64,000 nucleotides of DNA from Capsicum annuum (GCF_002878395.1 NC_061115.1:153017649-153081648), one strand, 5' to 3'; positions 13,648-25,507 are shown, counted from the first letter of the stretch. Notes: generated from the letters alone by a model not told the origin. Made by a program: numbers and translations.

Positions 13648-13659
13648 GGTCTGATACCA
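13648..13659 (-). other. Primer-binding site of element B (decayed)
   Basis: Minus strand reads TGGTATCAGACC, the initiator-tRNA-Met primer site TGGTATCAGAGCC with one base lost. It lies 4 bp from the LTR. Confidence 0.8.
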
Positions 13660-16367
13660 AGTTTGTAACGCCCTAATTTTCTGAACTGGAATGCTACACG
13701 GTGCTCATAACCCCGAAGGACCATAAGCTAACCCATGACTGATATTTATACCTGTATACTGCATAAAAGACTGAAAAATGTAGAAACATGAACTGAAAGG
13801 CCATAAGGTTCGATACTAATACATAACTAAAAATATGCTATAACAATACTAAAATAAACCTGAAATAACTGTCTGAACATACTATAATCTGGAAAGCCTC
13901 TAAACTGTATGAATAAGGAGTTGATGGGACATATCCCCAACTAACTCCATCTAGTAACTGAACTAAAATAGTAAATAAAGCAATAATCATATTGTCTTCG
14001 AATGAGAATAACTCACTGCAACTCTGAACACTGGAATGCTACTGCTGATCTGGAGCTCGTGCCTCTGAATCTATGGTGTAACATAAGAGAAAGCACCATA
14101 GCGTAAATATATCAGTATGTCTGAATGTACTGAGTATATGAGTGAGGTAGGCTAAATACAAAGGGTTATATGCATGAACAATACTGACTGATATTAACGT
14201 GAGAATACATACATGCATACGTAACTGTAACTGAACTCGTGGAGATACTGACTATTGAGTCTGAATATTGACAACATGAGTGTACTGATACTGAGATACT
14301 GAATAGATGAATGACTATTTTTTATAGTTTGAATTATGAAGAACTGGTCTGATTGACTGTGTCTAACAATCTTGTAATTGAATACTGAGTATGTAAATCA
14401 CTAATAAGTGAGGAATTAATACTGTATTCCTAAATACTGAGGGACTAGTACTATGTTACTGATACATGAATAACTGTATATGACAGTTCTGATTACAAAA
14501 AACTGGTCTGGTTGACTGTGTCTAGCAGTCTTGAAGTTGAATACTGATATCATGAATTTTGATAACTAATGTGACTGATAACATGAGTTCTAAGAACTGA
14601 TATAACTGATAGCATAAGTGACTATATCTGATAGTCCATAAATATGAAGGAACTATCTGAGTTCTGTTCTATTTCTAAGTTGACTGTATTTGATAGTTCT
14701 GAAATCTGAAGAACTATCTGAGTTTTTTTTATTGAGATTGGGACTGAAACTGAGACTGTGGGAAATAGTTGTCTAACCGAGATGCCCCAATAACGCATAT
14801 AGCTAAGTTGAGGTCCAGTCTCTGCCCCAACTGGAGGGGTGTCAATACCGCACCACTGGTAAGGACAGTTGTGAGTGACCCTTATCTGGCAGGTACTCAA
14901 ATGAGAACGGTAGAAACCCTAAACTGGCAGGTTAAGCCACCTCATCAATCCTAATCTGATAGGTTAAGATGTCTCAACCTACGCTGGCTACGTAATTCTG
15001 GAACACAAGGATGACTGCTAAGAATCACATCCTGAACTGGCAAGTGAGTTACCATCCTTGGGTTCACTCGGTGCTAACTTCTACTCCTATCTGAAAGACA
15101 CTAAACTGAATAACTAAGCTGAACTGAATAACTGAACTGAACTTATTAGCTGAACTGATATTGATTAACTAGACTGATACTAGTTCTATTGTTTAGCGGA
15201 GCTAAACTAAGTTTACTAGATTCTGATAACTGACGGAATGTACTGAGTTCTGAGGACTGGTTGAGAGTACTGAAGTTACTGAGATTAACTGTGAATACTG
15301 AGGTTGCTGAGGTTACTGAGCCCTGAGATTACTGAGATTACTAGACTACTGAGATTACTGAGTTTTTCTGAGTCACATGACTGACTGAATTCTATAGATT
15401 ATGGCTTGACTGAGAGTATCGTGATAACATGACATGGCTCTAGGCACACAACTACATTTTTCGGGTACAAGTACCCCCATGACTCGATGGAAGGAAACTG
15501 ACACAACTTGACTTTCTTGAGTACATGACCATCAATAACAATCCATAATACATGAGTGAGGGATTTCATGAAAGTACATGGTCATCATAATATCTAACAT
15601 GAATAGGAATGCTTATAATCAAGTCATAAATCCCATATTCTAATATTATGGGCATTCCGAAAACATATACTATTCATAACATTGGCAAGGAAACTATTTA
15701 AGCATAAGGGAATGGCAAACATATAATATTTAGTTCATATTGTAATAATTTGGGGATAACTCATGTGATACTTCAAAATCATGATCTTGTTCATAGCATG
15801 GAAGGCTTATAGACACACTATGAATCCATTCCCCAATCATCTTGTACATTCCATTAACACCTATTGCACAACAATGACAAGTGAGCTCTTTGAACATAGC
15901 ATGAATTTATCATAAAGTTCACCCCTAAATTATAATACATGATTTTTATCATTCTAGGCATTTTAGCAAACACCTTATATGCATAGTTTTGGGCATAGGT
16001 ATACTTATGAACATAGCAATCCTACTCCATCCAAAATTCGTAGGTTTCAACTATCATAGTCACATGTTTCATGGAAACGCATAAAAATACAACCTTGAAA
16101 CTCAAACCATGATCATCAACATGAATATAATCATAACTCATCATGAAAATCATAATTTACTATTTAAAAGTTGATTCTTGAGCCCTACAGATGAAAGAGA
16201 TTCGTGGATGAAAAGTACGCATACCTTAGATGGAAGATTCTTTATGATTGATGGAGAAATTTTCATGAACTTGAATCTCAATTTGAAAACCCTAATGTGT
16301 TCTTGAGAGGATTTTGAGAGAAATAATATGTTTTGGTGAAAATAAGGGTTTAATTCCGTGTTTAGGC

Positions 16368-16376
16368 ATTATATAG
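16368..16376 (-). promoter_or_regulatory. Putative TATA box, B 5' LTR
   Basis: The minus-strand CTATATAAT motif is in the LTR that would drive transcription of B. The palindrome repeats lie immediately upstream in transcription terms. Confidence 0.6.
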
Positions 16377-16437
16377 GGGTGGAAAAAGGACCATTTTGCC
16401 CCAAAAACGGATTATTTAAGTCACCTGAACTACAACA

Positions 16438-16569
16438 TGTGTGGTGCACACTTTATCAAATACATTAGGGTGTGCGTCGCACACCTTATCACACACATTA
16501 GGTTGTGCGTCGCACACCTTATGGCATACTTTAGGTTGTGCGTCGCACACCTTACGTTAGGTGACGTAC
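16438..16569. repeat. 33-bp tandem repeat x4, second copy
   Basis: Units start at 16438, 16471, 16504 and 16537. Three intact TGTGCGTCGCACA palindromes and one decayed first unit are present, the same arrangement as in the other LTR. Confidence 0.9.
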
Positions 16570-16927
16570 TCCACTTTGCAAAGTCATAACTTCTTGCTCG
16601 ATGTCGGATTTGGGTGAAATTGGTATCATTGGAAAGAGAGCTTTCATTTAATACATATTAAGCCCTCTAATTCAATATATACAAGGAGTTATAACCGATT
16701 GAAGTTGACGAAGTTTTGACGCTCACTAAAACTTAAACGATAGGAAAGCTTTCAACTTGTACTCGAGTTAGGGAACCTCTATGATCTAAATTCATGCTCA
16801 AATAGATTTCCATACTACATAATTGATTAACACACTAAATTTACATAGGACTCGAGGCTTTTGAAACATCTATGCATAGGAATGACGGATTTTCATTCTA
16901 GTCCAAAATGTGGGGTATTACACCTTA

Positions 16928-17145
16928 GTACCAATCCATTGGATCTCTTAGACACAAGAAATACTAATCCTCCTCTTCCTTAGAATTTTTACTAGACCTA
17001 TAGTCTTACCTTGTAAAGTCTCTACGTTCCTCAACTCTACTTTTAACCTAGATACTCTCTTAACCCACTTAACCCTTTTTCTCCTACCCCTAACCCTGAC
17101 TCCAACCCTAACGCCAACTATAACCCTAACCCTGACCGAAGACAT
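16928..17145 (-). pseudogene. LINE ORF2 endonuclease, N-terminal fragment
   Basis: Minus-strand translation starts with a V/R-rich leader (VRVRVIVGVRVGVRVRG), then LRNVETLQGKTIGLVKIL and RKRRISISCV. This is the usual start of the plant LINE endonuclease domain (N-x-G-T-L-x-G-K, then a CVQE-like strand; here the E context is lost at a stop). It is truncated by the insertion of element B. The leader DNA at about 17084-17133 is a degenerate CCCTAA-rich run that explains the V/R repeats. Confidence 0.75.
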
Positions 17146-17993
17146 GACCTTAGTCTACCATCATAAAGTGCAAGCTAATCAGAGATATACTACCTAACCC
17201 ATACAATAAAAAAAACTACAAAACGGGGAATGGAAGCAAGATACAAGGGACAGGCACTTATAAAAGCTTCAATGACATAATAGCAGTACTTTTAAGCAAT
17301 CCAATAATAATTAATGGCTACAATACATTATCCCAATAGTGGAAAATATTACCAAACTACAAAATCAAGAAATATAATACGAAATGAGAACTATTAGGCT
17401 AGAAGAAGCGATAATATGACAGGAAAGTAAAGAGGAAATAGGGAGGATACTATCAAAATGTACCAAGAACTATCAGCAATGAAACTTGAAACAAGCAACA
17501 GAATGAGAGATACAATTGTCTAAACTATATGCCAAGTATGAACAAAGAGGTAAAAACTAACAGAAAGGCAAAAACTAACACTGCATCAGCATACAATCCA
17601 GCAGAGGCGAACTCAGGATTCGAAGAACGTAGGTACACCATTATCTTTGCATAAGCCTTAAGAATCTTTCAATAACGAATGAGGAATAGTATTGTGACGG
17701 ACTGATTGGTCTTCGGCTGAGTCAACGATGGAAAAGTGTACAGTTAGAGAAAGTAGCAAATTGGAGAGAAATAGTCATCGAATATAAAGCACATGAATAT
17801 AAATCAATAAATCATCAAACAAAGAAAATCTAATGAATATAAAAATTTATAAACTTGGTCATTTATTGATTCTCTGGAGAATTCATGCTGGAAATGAATC
17901 CATCATCATTATCATCCTCTTCTTCGTTGTTGTGAACTTTTCCAATCTCAGCCGCACTACATTTAGTTGTATAAGAATGTGAGGGATCAGCAA

Positions 17994-18045
<52 letters not shown>

Positions 18046-18721
18046 AGAGGGGGGTAGGGATTAGGACTTTCAAAAAGGTACAAACTTGTATTTTGGTCCA
18101 AAAAATTGTCTCAATTTTTCTTTCATTCCAAAAGCTGTTACAAAGTTTTTAAAAATTTAATTATTTGCTCTGGCTTTTTATACAAATAGCAAAATTCTGC
18201 TTTTTATAGAATCATTTATCTGGATGAAATAATTTAAAAGAAGCGTAGAAGTAAGGTTCTTTTCGTTATTTTAGTCTACGAAGAAATGAGAGTAAGTTTC
18301 AAATTTTTCCATTTGTGTTCATGTTTTTGGACATTAATTTTATTTGAAAATAAAATAATTTTTTTGATTAGAAATTATTATTTCACTTGAAATACTCTCC
18401 AAATTTCTTTTTTAAATGATAAATTTTCACTTTCAAGTATCAAAATTATCTTCTTTTCTGGTGGAGTTGTTTTACAGGTATGAACTTTATTCCTCGATTA
18501 CAATTTATTTTGATGAAATAATTTCAAAAAAATTGAAGGAACTCAAGTTTTTTTTTCTTTTATCAAATATGTAATGAGAGTAAAATAATAATAATTTGCA
18601 TATCGAATATATTAAATCTTTTTGTGCACACTAATAAGATCACAATATAAATTTATTATTTGCGTTATTAATGACTTTCTTTAAATTATTAATTACCTTA
18701 TGAAATATAGTTGCACCGCAA
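17146..18721. other. Unassigned AT-rich region
   Basis: No gene was recognised. It contains a (TA)n tract at 18001-18041 and many homopolymer runs. It may include 5' leader sequence of the LINE on its left edge. Confidence 0.45.
18001..18041. repeat. (TA)n microsatellite
   Basis: An uninterrupted TA run of about 41 bp. Confidence 0.97.
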
Positions 18722-19061
18722 AACACTTGGGTTTACTATAAAATATACAAATCAAATGAAGTAAACTTGTACAAATTATATTTTAAAATTTGAAAAGAAA
18801 CCAATAGATATCTTTCGGATCAAAACAGATTTTAAGAAGATTTTAGAATTTGAAACTTAGTGTCACAATAGCTATATAATTTTTATAACCAACACTTGGG
18901 TTTACTATAAAATATACAAATCAAATGAAATAAACTTGTACAAATTATATTTTAAAATTTGAAAAGAAACCAATAGATATCTTTCGGATCAAAACAGATT
19001 TCAAGAAGATTTTAGAATTTGAAACTGAGTATCACAATAGCTAGATAATTTTTATAACCAA
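18722..19061. repeat. 169-bp tandem duplication
   Basis: Two copies start at AACACTTGGG (18722 and 18891), a 169-bp period, with only a handful of substitutions between them. They are AT-rich and noncoding. The high similarity suggests a fairly recent local duplication. Confidence 0.93.
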
Positions 19062-19949
19062 ACAACTATTTGCCCAAAAAAAAAAATGAAAAATGCTTTC
19101 AAAATCTTTACCAAACGGATTCTAGAAGTGTCATATTTTATCTGCTACGAGTGATTCAAAATGCCAAAAAAAATCTTGCATTGCACATAGCCCTTAGCTC
19201 AAACTTCGAAAATGGCGACAACCATTTCACATAGAAATACACATAAGACCATGTATACTATATTCAAATTCATTGAAAATTAAAGCAATCGACAAATATT
19301 GAGTACACTTAAGTTGCAACTACTGTTGTTGTTTCTCGACAACCATCTCGACCAAGTAACCATCGAAAACTTGGTTTCTGGTCGGGACTTTCATATTCAA
19401 TTATCACAATGCTAATTAGCATCTCTTTCATTTCAATTGAAAAATGTGTCATCATCTGAGTCGTTGGTTGCCTCAAATTTGAATTTGAATTCCATCATTG
19501 CATATTTCGATGCCTCAAATCTCTTAATGCGCTTACTTATATTCATTATCGTATTCTCAATCTCATTGCTTGCGCAGTACATGTTCTTTTCTTTTAAATA
19601 AATTCATATTCATACCTAATGACTAGAGTATTGTAATTATTAAGGACATAGATATCCAAAATGAGCATCATGACTTCTACTATGCATGCAACATCGTCCA
19701 TGATTATTAAAAATTGATACACACTTATTTTTGTGACGGTCATCGATGTTTTTACATCTTGATTGGAATTCATAAGATCAATTGCTAAAAAATAATTGTA
19801 AAGTCCAAAATTAGTTACTAAAGTTTATTAAATAGCTCGTAGGTAACTGAGTTTTACAAAAAAAAAAAAAAAAGATTTTGCTAATTTTATCAATAGCTCG
19901 TAGGTAACTGATTTTTACAAAATATGTTGTTCATCCATCCGTAAATATG
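19062..19949. other. Unassigned region with one small reading frame
   Basis: No recognised gene. A poly(A) run lies at about 19856-19873. The only reading frame of note is the minus-strand frame at 19433-19582. Confidence 0.4.
19433..19582 (-). other. Small open reading frame, unknown
   Basis: A minus-strand frame of 49 codons plus stop. The product is charged, with a central NISKRIKRFEASKYAMMEF segment and an acidic end NDSDDDTFF. It does not match a family I recognise. It could be a fragment of a gene captured or left by decay, or chance. Nothing next to it suggests a promoter. Confidence 0.2.
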
Positions 19950-20282
19950 TGTAACATCTCGTATCTTGAATAATGTTTTAAAATATCTCTCATGTGTGCT
20001 GAAGTTTTGAAGTCCGGTTAAGTCACCTAAAAATTATTTAGAATAGTTCGAGATAGAGTGGAAAATCTATGGAGAAAAAAAGGCAGAAAAATTAAGTCAG
20101 AATGACAAAATAAAGTTTAGGGCACGCCCAGGCCAAGGCCATGGTAGGGCACCACTATGGCCTCAAAATTCAGACATGACAAGTTGTCTAGGAAGGACGG
20201 CCATTGCCACTTGCCTTTCCTAGCAAGGTCGAGGAGTAGGGTGACACTTTGGGCAGTGAATCCGTGCATTCCATTTTTTTAA
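19950..20282 (-). repeat. LTR-like fragment
   Basis: It begins TGTAACATCTCG, the form of an LTR end in this genome on the minus strand, and includes a GC-richer block (CACGCCCAGGCCAAGGCC) at about 20120-20160. No matching partner was found, and its right edge against element D is uncertain. Confidence 0.35.
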
Positions 20283-20732
20283 GGAATAGGCCTCAACCAA
20301 TGTAACTTCTTACTCTCAAACTTAGCAACACTTCTCAAACACTCCTTCAACTATACTATTCCCCTCAAATACTATACTCGCTCGGTCTAACTTATAATTT
20401 TCACATGGCACTAATACTTCCATCCACTAATGTCTAGACTGAACTAAATTCTCTCACCATGTTCAAGTCTAACTCAAAGTCACAAGATACACCACATAAC
20501 GCTGTAATACTAGTCTAAACCATGAATTCAACACACCCTGCATTTCACAACTTCTCATCTCATGCAAAGTTCTCATTACCGCTTCCACAACCACATTCAA
20601 CCTCGTACTAGACATTTACTAATGCGCAATGCATTCATCCAGATATACAAACATAACATTCAGGCCTATATTTATAACCACATATGCACTCCTAAGGAAC
20701 CATTCGTAAGGCATCATTTCATATTCTCTAAA
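20283..20732 (-). mobile_element. Element D interior, part left of element A
   Basis: Noncoding, C/T/A-rich sequence that continues, across element A, into 30614. It is assigned to D because A is flanked by a single duplicated CTAAA, so both flanks must be one older sequence. It also shares a short block (ATTCAGGCCTATATTTATA) with the interior of B near 12240. The left end of D and its 3' LTR were not found. Confidence 0.5.
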
Positions 20733-23152
20733 TGTAACGCTCCGAAAAAACGGGTCCCGGAGCATCACACGGTGCTTGAGGCTACGAGTAGCCCCAAGCT
20801 AACCCTTTGAGCCATTTTCTTTCAGTTCAGCACAAATCAACAGGGTTTCCATAAATAACCCTCAAATATCAACAGAGTAATCATCACCCAAGAATAAAAG
20901 AATTTCAGAAAGATAATAAAATATGACTTATTTGTCAACTCCCAACATCTATACTAGTCTGACAAGCCTCTAAGAAAATCAATAAAACCAGCGATCCATT
21001 GAGACATGCCCCAACTGACTCATACTCAGTTATCAAATGTAAATAATTTCGTGAAACCAACATCAAACATCACGTCCTCGGAACATAAGGACTCACCATA
21101 ACAGAGGATGTAGAACAGCGTGCCCGAAGAATCACTGTCGAACCTGGAACTGAGCACTTGAACCTATATTCCAAGAAAATGTAGCCCACATCCGAAGATG
21201 TGGATCAGTATCATGGAAAGGAACCGAGTATATGGGGGTGTATGCAGTTGTATAAGCATCATCATCATAAATATTTATAAGAAATATGCAGGATGTATGA
21301 AAGACTCGCATAGCCCGAAAAAAATCATCATAATCATAAGAGGATGAAACAAGTACAAGAACACATGTGAGTCATCATATAATTTGTCAATCACTTTCAG
21401 TTCATTAAGAATATCAATTCTCATAATGTAAATATCATTTAAATCTTTCGAAAGAATAACTTTCACAATTTCACTTTCAAATCACTTCACCATTCACCAT
21501 AGACACAAGGAAACACACACACACTGGGAGATCCTATAACCGACATAAACCATGTAAGCTACATAGAGTTCAACGTACAATCCACGTTGGGGAGAGCCAT
21601 CCTATCCTTGCCATCGGAGTAGGACTATCGATATCAAATCCATACAAACTAGTGATCACTATATAAATCAGCCTCAGGCTCACTTCTACGGGGGCACATA
21701 GTTCTAGGGACGTAAGGTCGCTTTATACCTCCCACTCGGTGCTAAAGATTTCTCCCGGACTTAGCTCAAATCATTTCAAAGACAATCCACAACAAAACAA
21801 TTTCAGTAATATATAACTATACATCGGGAGCCATAATGCTTCCCATCTATCAAAATCAACCACGTTGTGGATTTCTTTCACACTCGAGTTCAAAATAACT
21901 CCATTAAGACCAAAAGGTCAAATCATTCAAAATATCTCAAATATTCAACATCAACGTGCCTATAACACACACTTTCTCAAAAAAACACAATTTCTGATGG
22001 GGATTCATGACCCAAATATCAAAATCATGATAAATATCGTTTAAGATTCATGCTTTATATCTCCACACATGTAAATTCATCTTTCAAAATCATAAACATC
22101 AAGATTTTATAATAATCATCATAAGATATGGGTTCATGCTTCAAATTTGTAAAAAAATCAAATAAAAATCATGCCTTTGTAAAGAAAATTACTTTTGGGC
22201 ACAAGAACGAAAGAGAGTTCTTGTTGAAAAACCCCACATACATTGAATAATGAACTTTAGATTGATACTCGTTTTTGAGATGTTAATCGTGCCTTTGAAT
22301 GATGGTGCTTGGAGTTCTTGAACTAGGAACTTGGAATCTTGAATAAATTTGCAGAATTAATGGTGAACTTTGGAGGTTCTTGAAGTTGGATGTAGGAGCT
22401 TCGGGTTTTCTTTTTGAGGGAATTTGATGAAATATAACATATAATGCTTCTAATTGGCTTTAATATAGGGTTTGGACGGATTTTGGGTGAGGGGGAATGA
22501 CCAAAACACCCCTAAAAATCAAAAAAAATTCTCGAATCTGTCCTTTGATGGACTGTTTTGATAGTCTGAAGTAGACAACCATAATTTTTTACTCCGATAT
22601 TCAAATTGGATGAAACCAATTTTATTAGAAAGAGGACTCTCATATATTTTCGTTGATATATAGTATCTCACCCAGATAATTGTGTACGAGGAATTATGTT
22701 CATTTGAAGTTGACCCAAAAATTCACTTTTGGTAGGCTAAAGTAGATCGACCATAACTTTTTGCTTCAATAGACAAATTGGATGAAACTAATTTCATTGG
22801 AAAGAGGACTCGCAGAGCTTTCCGTTGATATATAGTAGATCACCTAGATCATTATGTACAAAGATTTATGATTGTTTAAATTTGGAGCAAAAATACACCA
22901 GGCCTCAGTACTTTTTCCTGCACGTTTTACTGTTCACTACTATTCACAGTTCGATCGGAATGTTCATAACTCGTCGCTCGGGTGTCCGTTTTGGATGATC
23001 CACATATAGTTGGAAATCTTATTTGATACTCTACGCAATGGTGGGTGATAATCTAAGACATTCCACATGGAAAATTTATAATTCATTCTAGAAGATAGAA
23101 CCCAACACATTTACGCACAAAATTTCAAAGAAAAATTTCCCGGAGTATTACA
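20733..23152 (-). repeat. 3' LTR of element A
   Basis: 2420 bp with TG...CA ends. A promoter-like TATATTAAA lies on the minus strand at 22459-22467. Upstream of it, at about 22549-22903, is a diverged tandem duplication with a period of about 172 bp, followed by a third copy of the shared ATAAC...TTGGAAA module at 22963-23020. Confidence 0.96.
22549..22903. repeat. 172-bp tandem duplication in A LTR
   Basis: The two units align from CCATAATTTTTTACTCC (22579) and CCATAACTTTTTGCTTC (22751). Each contains TTGGATGAAAC, GAAAGAGGACTC and CGTTGATATATAGTA blocks. The same duplication is present in the other LTR at about 29995-30350, so it predates the insertion of A. Confidence 0.85.
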
Positions 23153-23166
23153 TCATCCCCCCCTGG
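23153..23166 (-). other. Polypurine tract of element A
   Basis: Minus strand reads CCAGGGGGGGATGA directly before the 3' LTR, the expected site for second-strand priming. Confidence 0.85.
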
Positions 23167-23366
23167 AAACATTCATCCTCAAATGATGCTAGACATGCCA
23201 AGATTAGATAGGGAATAGAGCATACAGCTGAAACCATTCATTACACTGATCACCACATCGTTTCTCACTCCGAATGCAACATAGAATGCATAAGTTCAAG
23301 AAATTACAGCTGAACACATAATAAATGACAACTGAACTGCTGCAACTTTTATCAAAAGTGCATGAT

Positions 23367-24650
23367 TTAGGAAAGAACGGTACCTTCGTCTTGATCGGAG
23401 TTCGCAAAAAATAGGTGCAGGTACTTGGATCGCATATCCGCCTCAGCTTCCCAAGTTGCACCCTCAACGGATTGGTTTCGCCACAACACCTTGACCAAGG
23501 GAACTTCTTTGTTCCTTAGTCTTCGGACACTGAAATCAAGAATCTCAACAGGAATCTCATCAAAAGAAAAATTTTCTTGAATGTCAGCACTCATAGAGGA
23601 ATCCACTACCACAGCATCGCTAATATGCTTTCTAAGCATGGAGACATGGAATATTGGATGAACAGAGGACAACTCGGAAAGCAACTCGACCTCATAAACT
23701 ACCTTACCAACACGGCTAAGAATTTTGTAAGGACCAACATAATGGGGACTAAGCTTTCCCTTCTTTTCGAATCTCTTCACCCCCCTCATGGGTGAAATTT
23801 TCAGATACACTAGGTCACTAACTTCAAACTCAAGGTCTCTCCTTCTAACATCCGCATATGACTTCTGACGACTCTGCATAGTTTTTAATCTTTCCCTAAT
23901 CAACTTAACTTTTTCCATAGCCTCAAATACCAAATTAGGACCACTCACAGCTGCTTCACCCATCTCGAACCAACCTATGGGTGATCTACACTTCCTCCAA
24001 TATAAGGCTTCAAATGGAGCCATGCCAATATTAGAGTGGAAACTGTTATTGTAAGCAAACTCTATCAACGGTAAGTGATTATCCCAACTTCCCTTAAAGT
24101 CAAGTGCACAAGCTCTCAACATATCCTCTAAGGTCTGGATGGTCCGTTCAGCCTGACCATCGGTCTGTGGATGTAAAGCAGAACTCAAAAGCACTTGGGT
24201 ACCAAGACCCTTCTGAAAAGCTTTCCAAAATTATGAAGTGAACTGAGTACCCCTATCCGAAATGATAAACAAGGGAACTCCATGTAGTATGACTAGCTCT
24301 CGATATACAATCTAGCGTAATCCTTAGCAGTATATGAAGTATGAACAGGCAAGAAATTAGCAGACTTTGTCAACCTATCAACCACAACCCTAATGGAATC
24401 ATTATGGCATCGGGAAGGAGGTAAACCAATTAAGAAGTCCATATTTATCTCTTCCCACTTCCAGGTGGGAATACTAAACTCTTCCATCATACCACCAGGT
24501 CTTTGGTGTTCAACCTTAACCTATTGGCATATTGCACACTTAGCTACAAATGCTGCTATATCTTTCTTCATGCCACTCCACCAATAGATTTTCCGCAAGT
24601 CTCGATACATCTTGGTGGCACCAGGATGAATAGAATATCACGCCCCGTAC
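23367..24650 (-). pseudogene. Integrase with chromodomain-like tail (element A)
   Basis: Reading down the minus strand: a zinc-binding region with [12 protein letters not shown] and CAICQ (about 24515-24635), then the catalytic core with NMDFLIGLP (first D) and VVDRLTKSA, then ISDRGTQFTS (second D, near 24255), then HPQTDGQAERTIQTLEDM with the catalytic E (about 24115-24175). The C-terminal part holds GKLSPHYVGPYKIL and HPIFHVSMLRK. It ends in a chromodomain-like segment with VKVLWRNQ and ATWEAEADM (about 23400-23480), which marks it as a chromovirus of Tekay/Del type. The last 275 codons are open, but upstream stops (after CAICQ, and near 24292 and 24230) break the domain. Function: joining of the cDNA to the genome, with the tail thought to steer insertion to chromatin. 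Confidence 0.95.
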
Positions 24651-24979
24651 GCTTCAGCCATAATCCTCTATCTCAGATCATCAACATTCGAGACACACAA
24701 TCTACCCTGCAATCTTAACACACCATCTCCCCTTTAGGAGAAAACCTCTATTTTTTGGTCCTTGACTTACTCCTTCAGTCTGACAAAACTAGCATCTAAG
24801 TATTGCTTTTCCTTTACTTCCGAAACTAAGGAGGATTCAGAACTACTCTGAACCCCTATACTACCTTCAGCAGAGTCAAACAATCTAACCCCCAATCTAG
24901 CCAAACGATGTACATCATGAGCCAACTCTTTCTTACCTTCTACCACATGCGAAACACTACCCATGGACACTCTACTTAG

Positions 24980-25330
24980 GGAATCTGCCACAACATTAGC
25001 CTTACGTGGATGGTACAGCACACTCATATCATAGTCCTTTAACAATTCTAACCATCGTCTCTACCTAAGATTCAATTCTCTCTGGGTAAACACATACTGC
25101 AGACTCTTATGTTCAGTGAAAACATCAACATGGACACCATACAAATAGTGTCTCCAGATTTTCAAAGCAAACACAATAGCAGCCAACTCAAGGTCATGGG
25201 TGGGGTAATTTTTCTTATGGGGTTTCAACTGTCTAGAAGCATAAGCTATCACCTTACTCTTCTGCATCAATACTCAACCCAACCCAACTCTCGAAGCATC
25301 ACAGTACACCATAAAACCATCAACACTATC
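24980..25330 (-). pseudogene. RNase H domain (element A)
   Basis: The minus strand shows VYCDASRVGLG (first catalytic D), [25 protein letters not shown] (catalytic E), then [10 protein letters not shown] where the family has a catalytic D (DHKS); the D to E change would damage activity. [15 protein letters not shown] follows at about 24985-25030. In-frame stops occur at the C of GLGCVL (near 25274) and near 25058. It normally degrades the RNA strand of the RNA-DNA hybrid during reverse transcription. Confidence 0.92.
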
Positions 25331-25507
25331 AGGTAAAGTCAAAACAGGGGCTGAAGTGAGTCGATTCTTCAACTCCTAAAAACTCTTCTCACAAGATTCG
25401 AATCACAAGAACTTCACTTTCTTTTGGGTCAACCGAGTCATAGGAGACGCTATAGAGGAGAAACCCTCAACAAAACGATGGTAATAGCCAGATAAACCCA
25501 AAAAACT

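Larger units (their letters stand above)
10799..13663 (-). other. Noncoding interior of element B
   Basis: No reading frame of retroelement type was found on either strand. The right two thirds are related to the interior of element D (30614-33295), including the stretch next to the primer site (TATAGCATGATCTGAGA...) and a region near 12580-12600 that can fold as a hairpin (AGTCAT...ATGACT). It is best seen as the body of a non-autonomous, LARD-like element. Confidence 0.75.
8117..16922 (-). mobile_element. Non-autonomous LTR element B
   Basis: This is a complete LTR element by structure. LTRs lie at 8117-10798 and 13664-16922, with a primer site, a polypurine tract, and perfect 5-bp target duplication CCTTA at 8112-8116 and 16923-16927. 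The interior (10799-13663, about 2.9 kb) encodes no gag, protease, reverse transcriptase or integrase that I can find. It must have used enzymes from an autonomous relative, presumably a gypsy/Tekay element, since the LTR ends, primer site and polypurine tract resemble those of element A. It inserted into the LINE endonuclease gene. Confidence 0.93.
13664..16922 (-). repeat. 5' LTR of element B
   Basis: 3259 bp with TG...CA ends, longer than its partner by a block near 15630-16255. Many substitutions separate the two LTRs, so the insertion is not recent. Confidence 0.92.

Noticed and set aside
14622..14900. Overlapping frames on both strands in the LTR of B as possible genes.
   Set aside because: They lie in a repeat-rich LTR, are not conserved in the partner LTR, and match no protein family.
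17084..17133. CCCTAA-like telomere repeat.
   Set aside because: Too short and degenerate for an interstitial telomere, and it encodes the V/R-rich leader of the LINE endonuclease frame on the minus strand.
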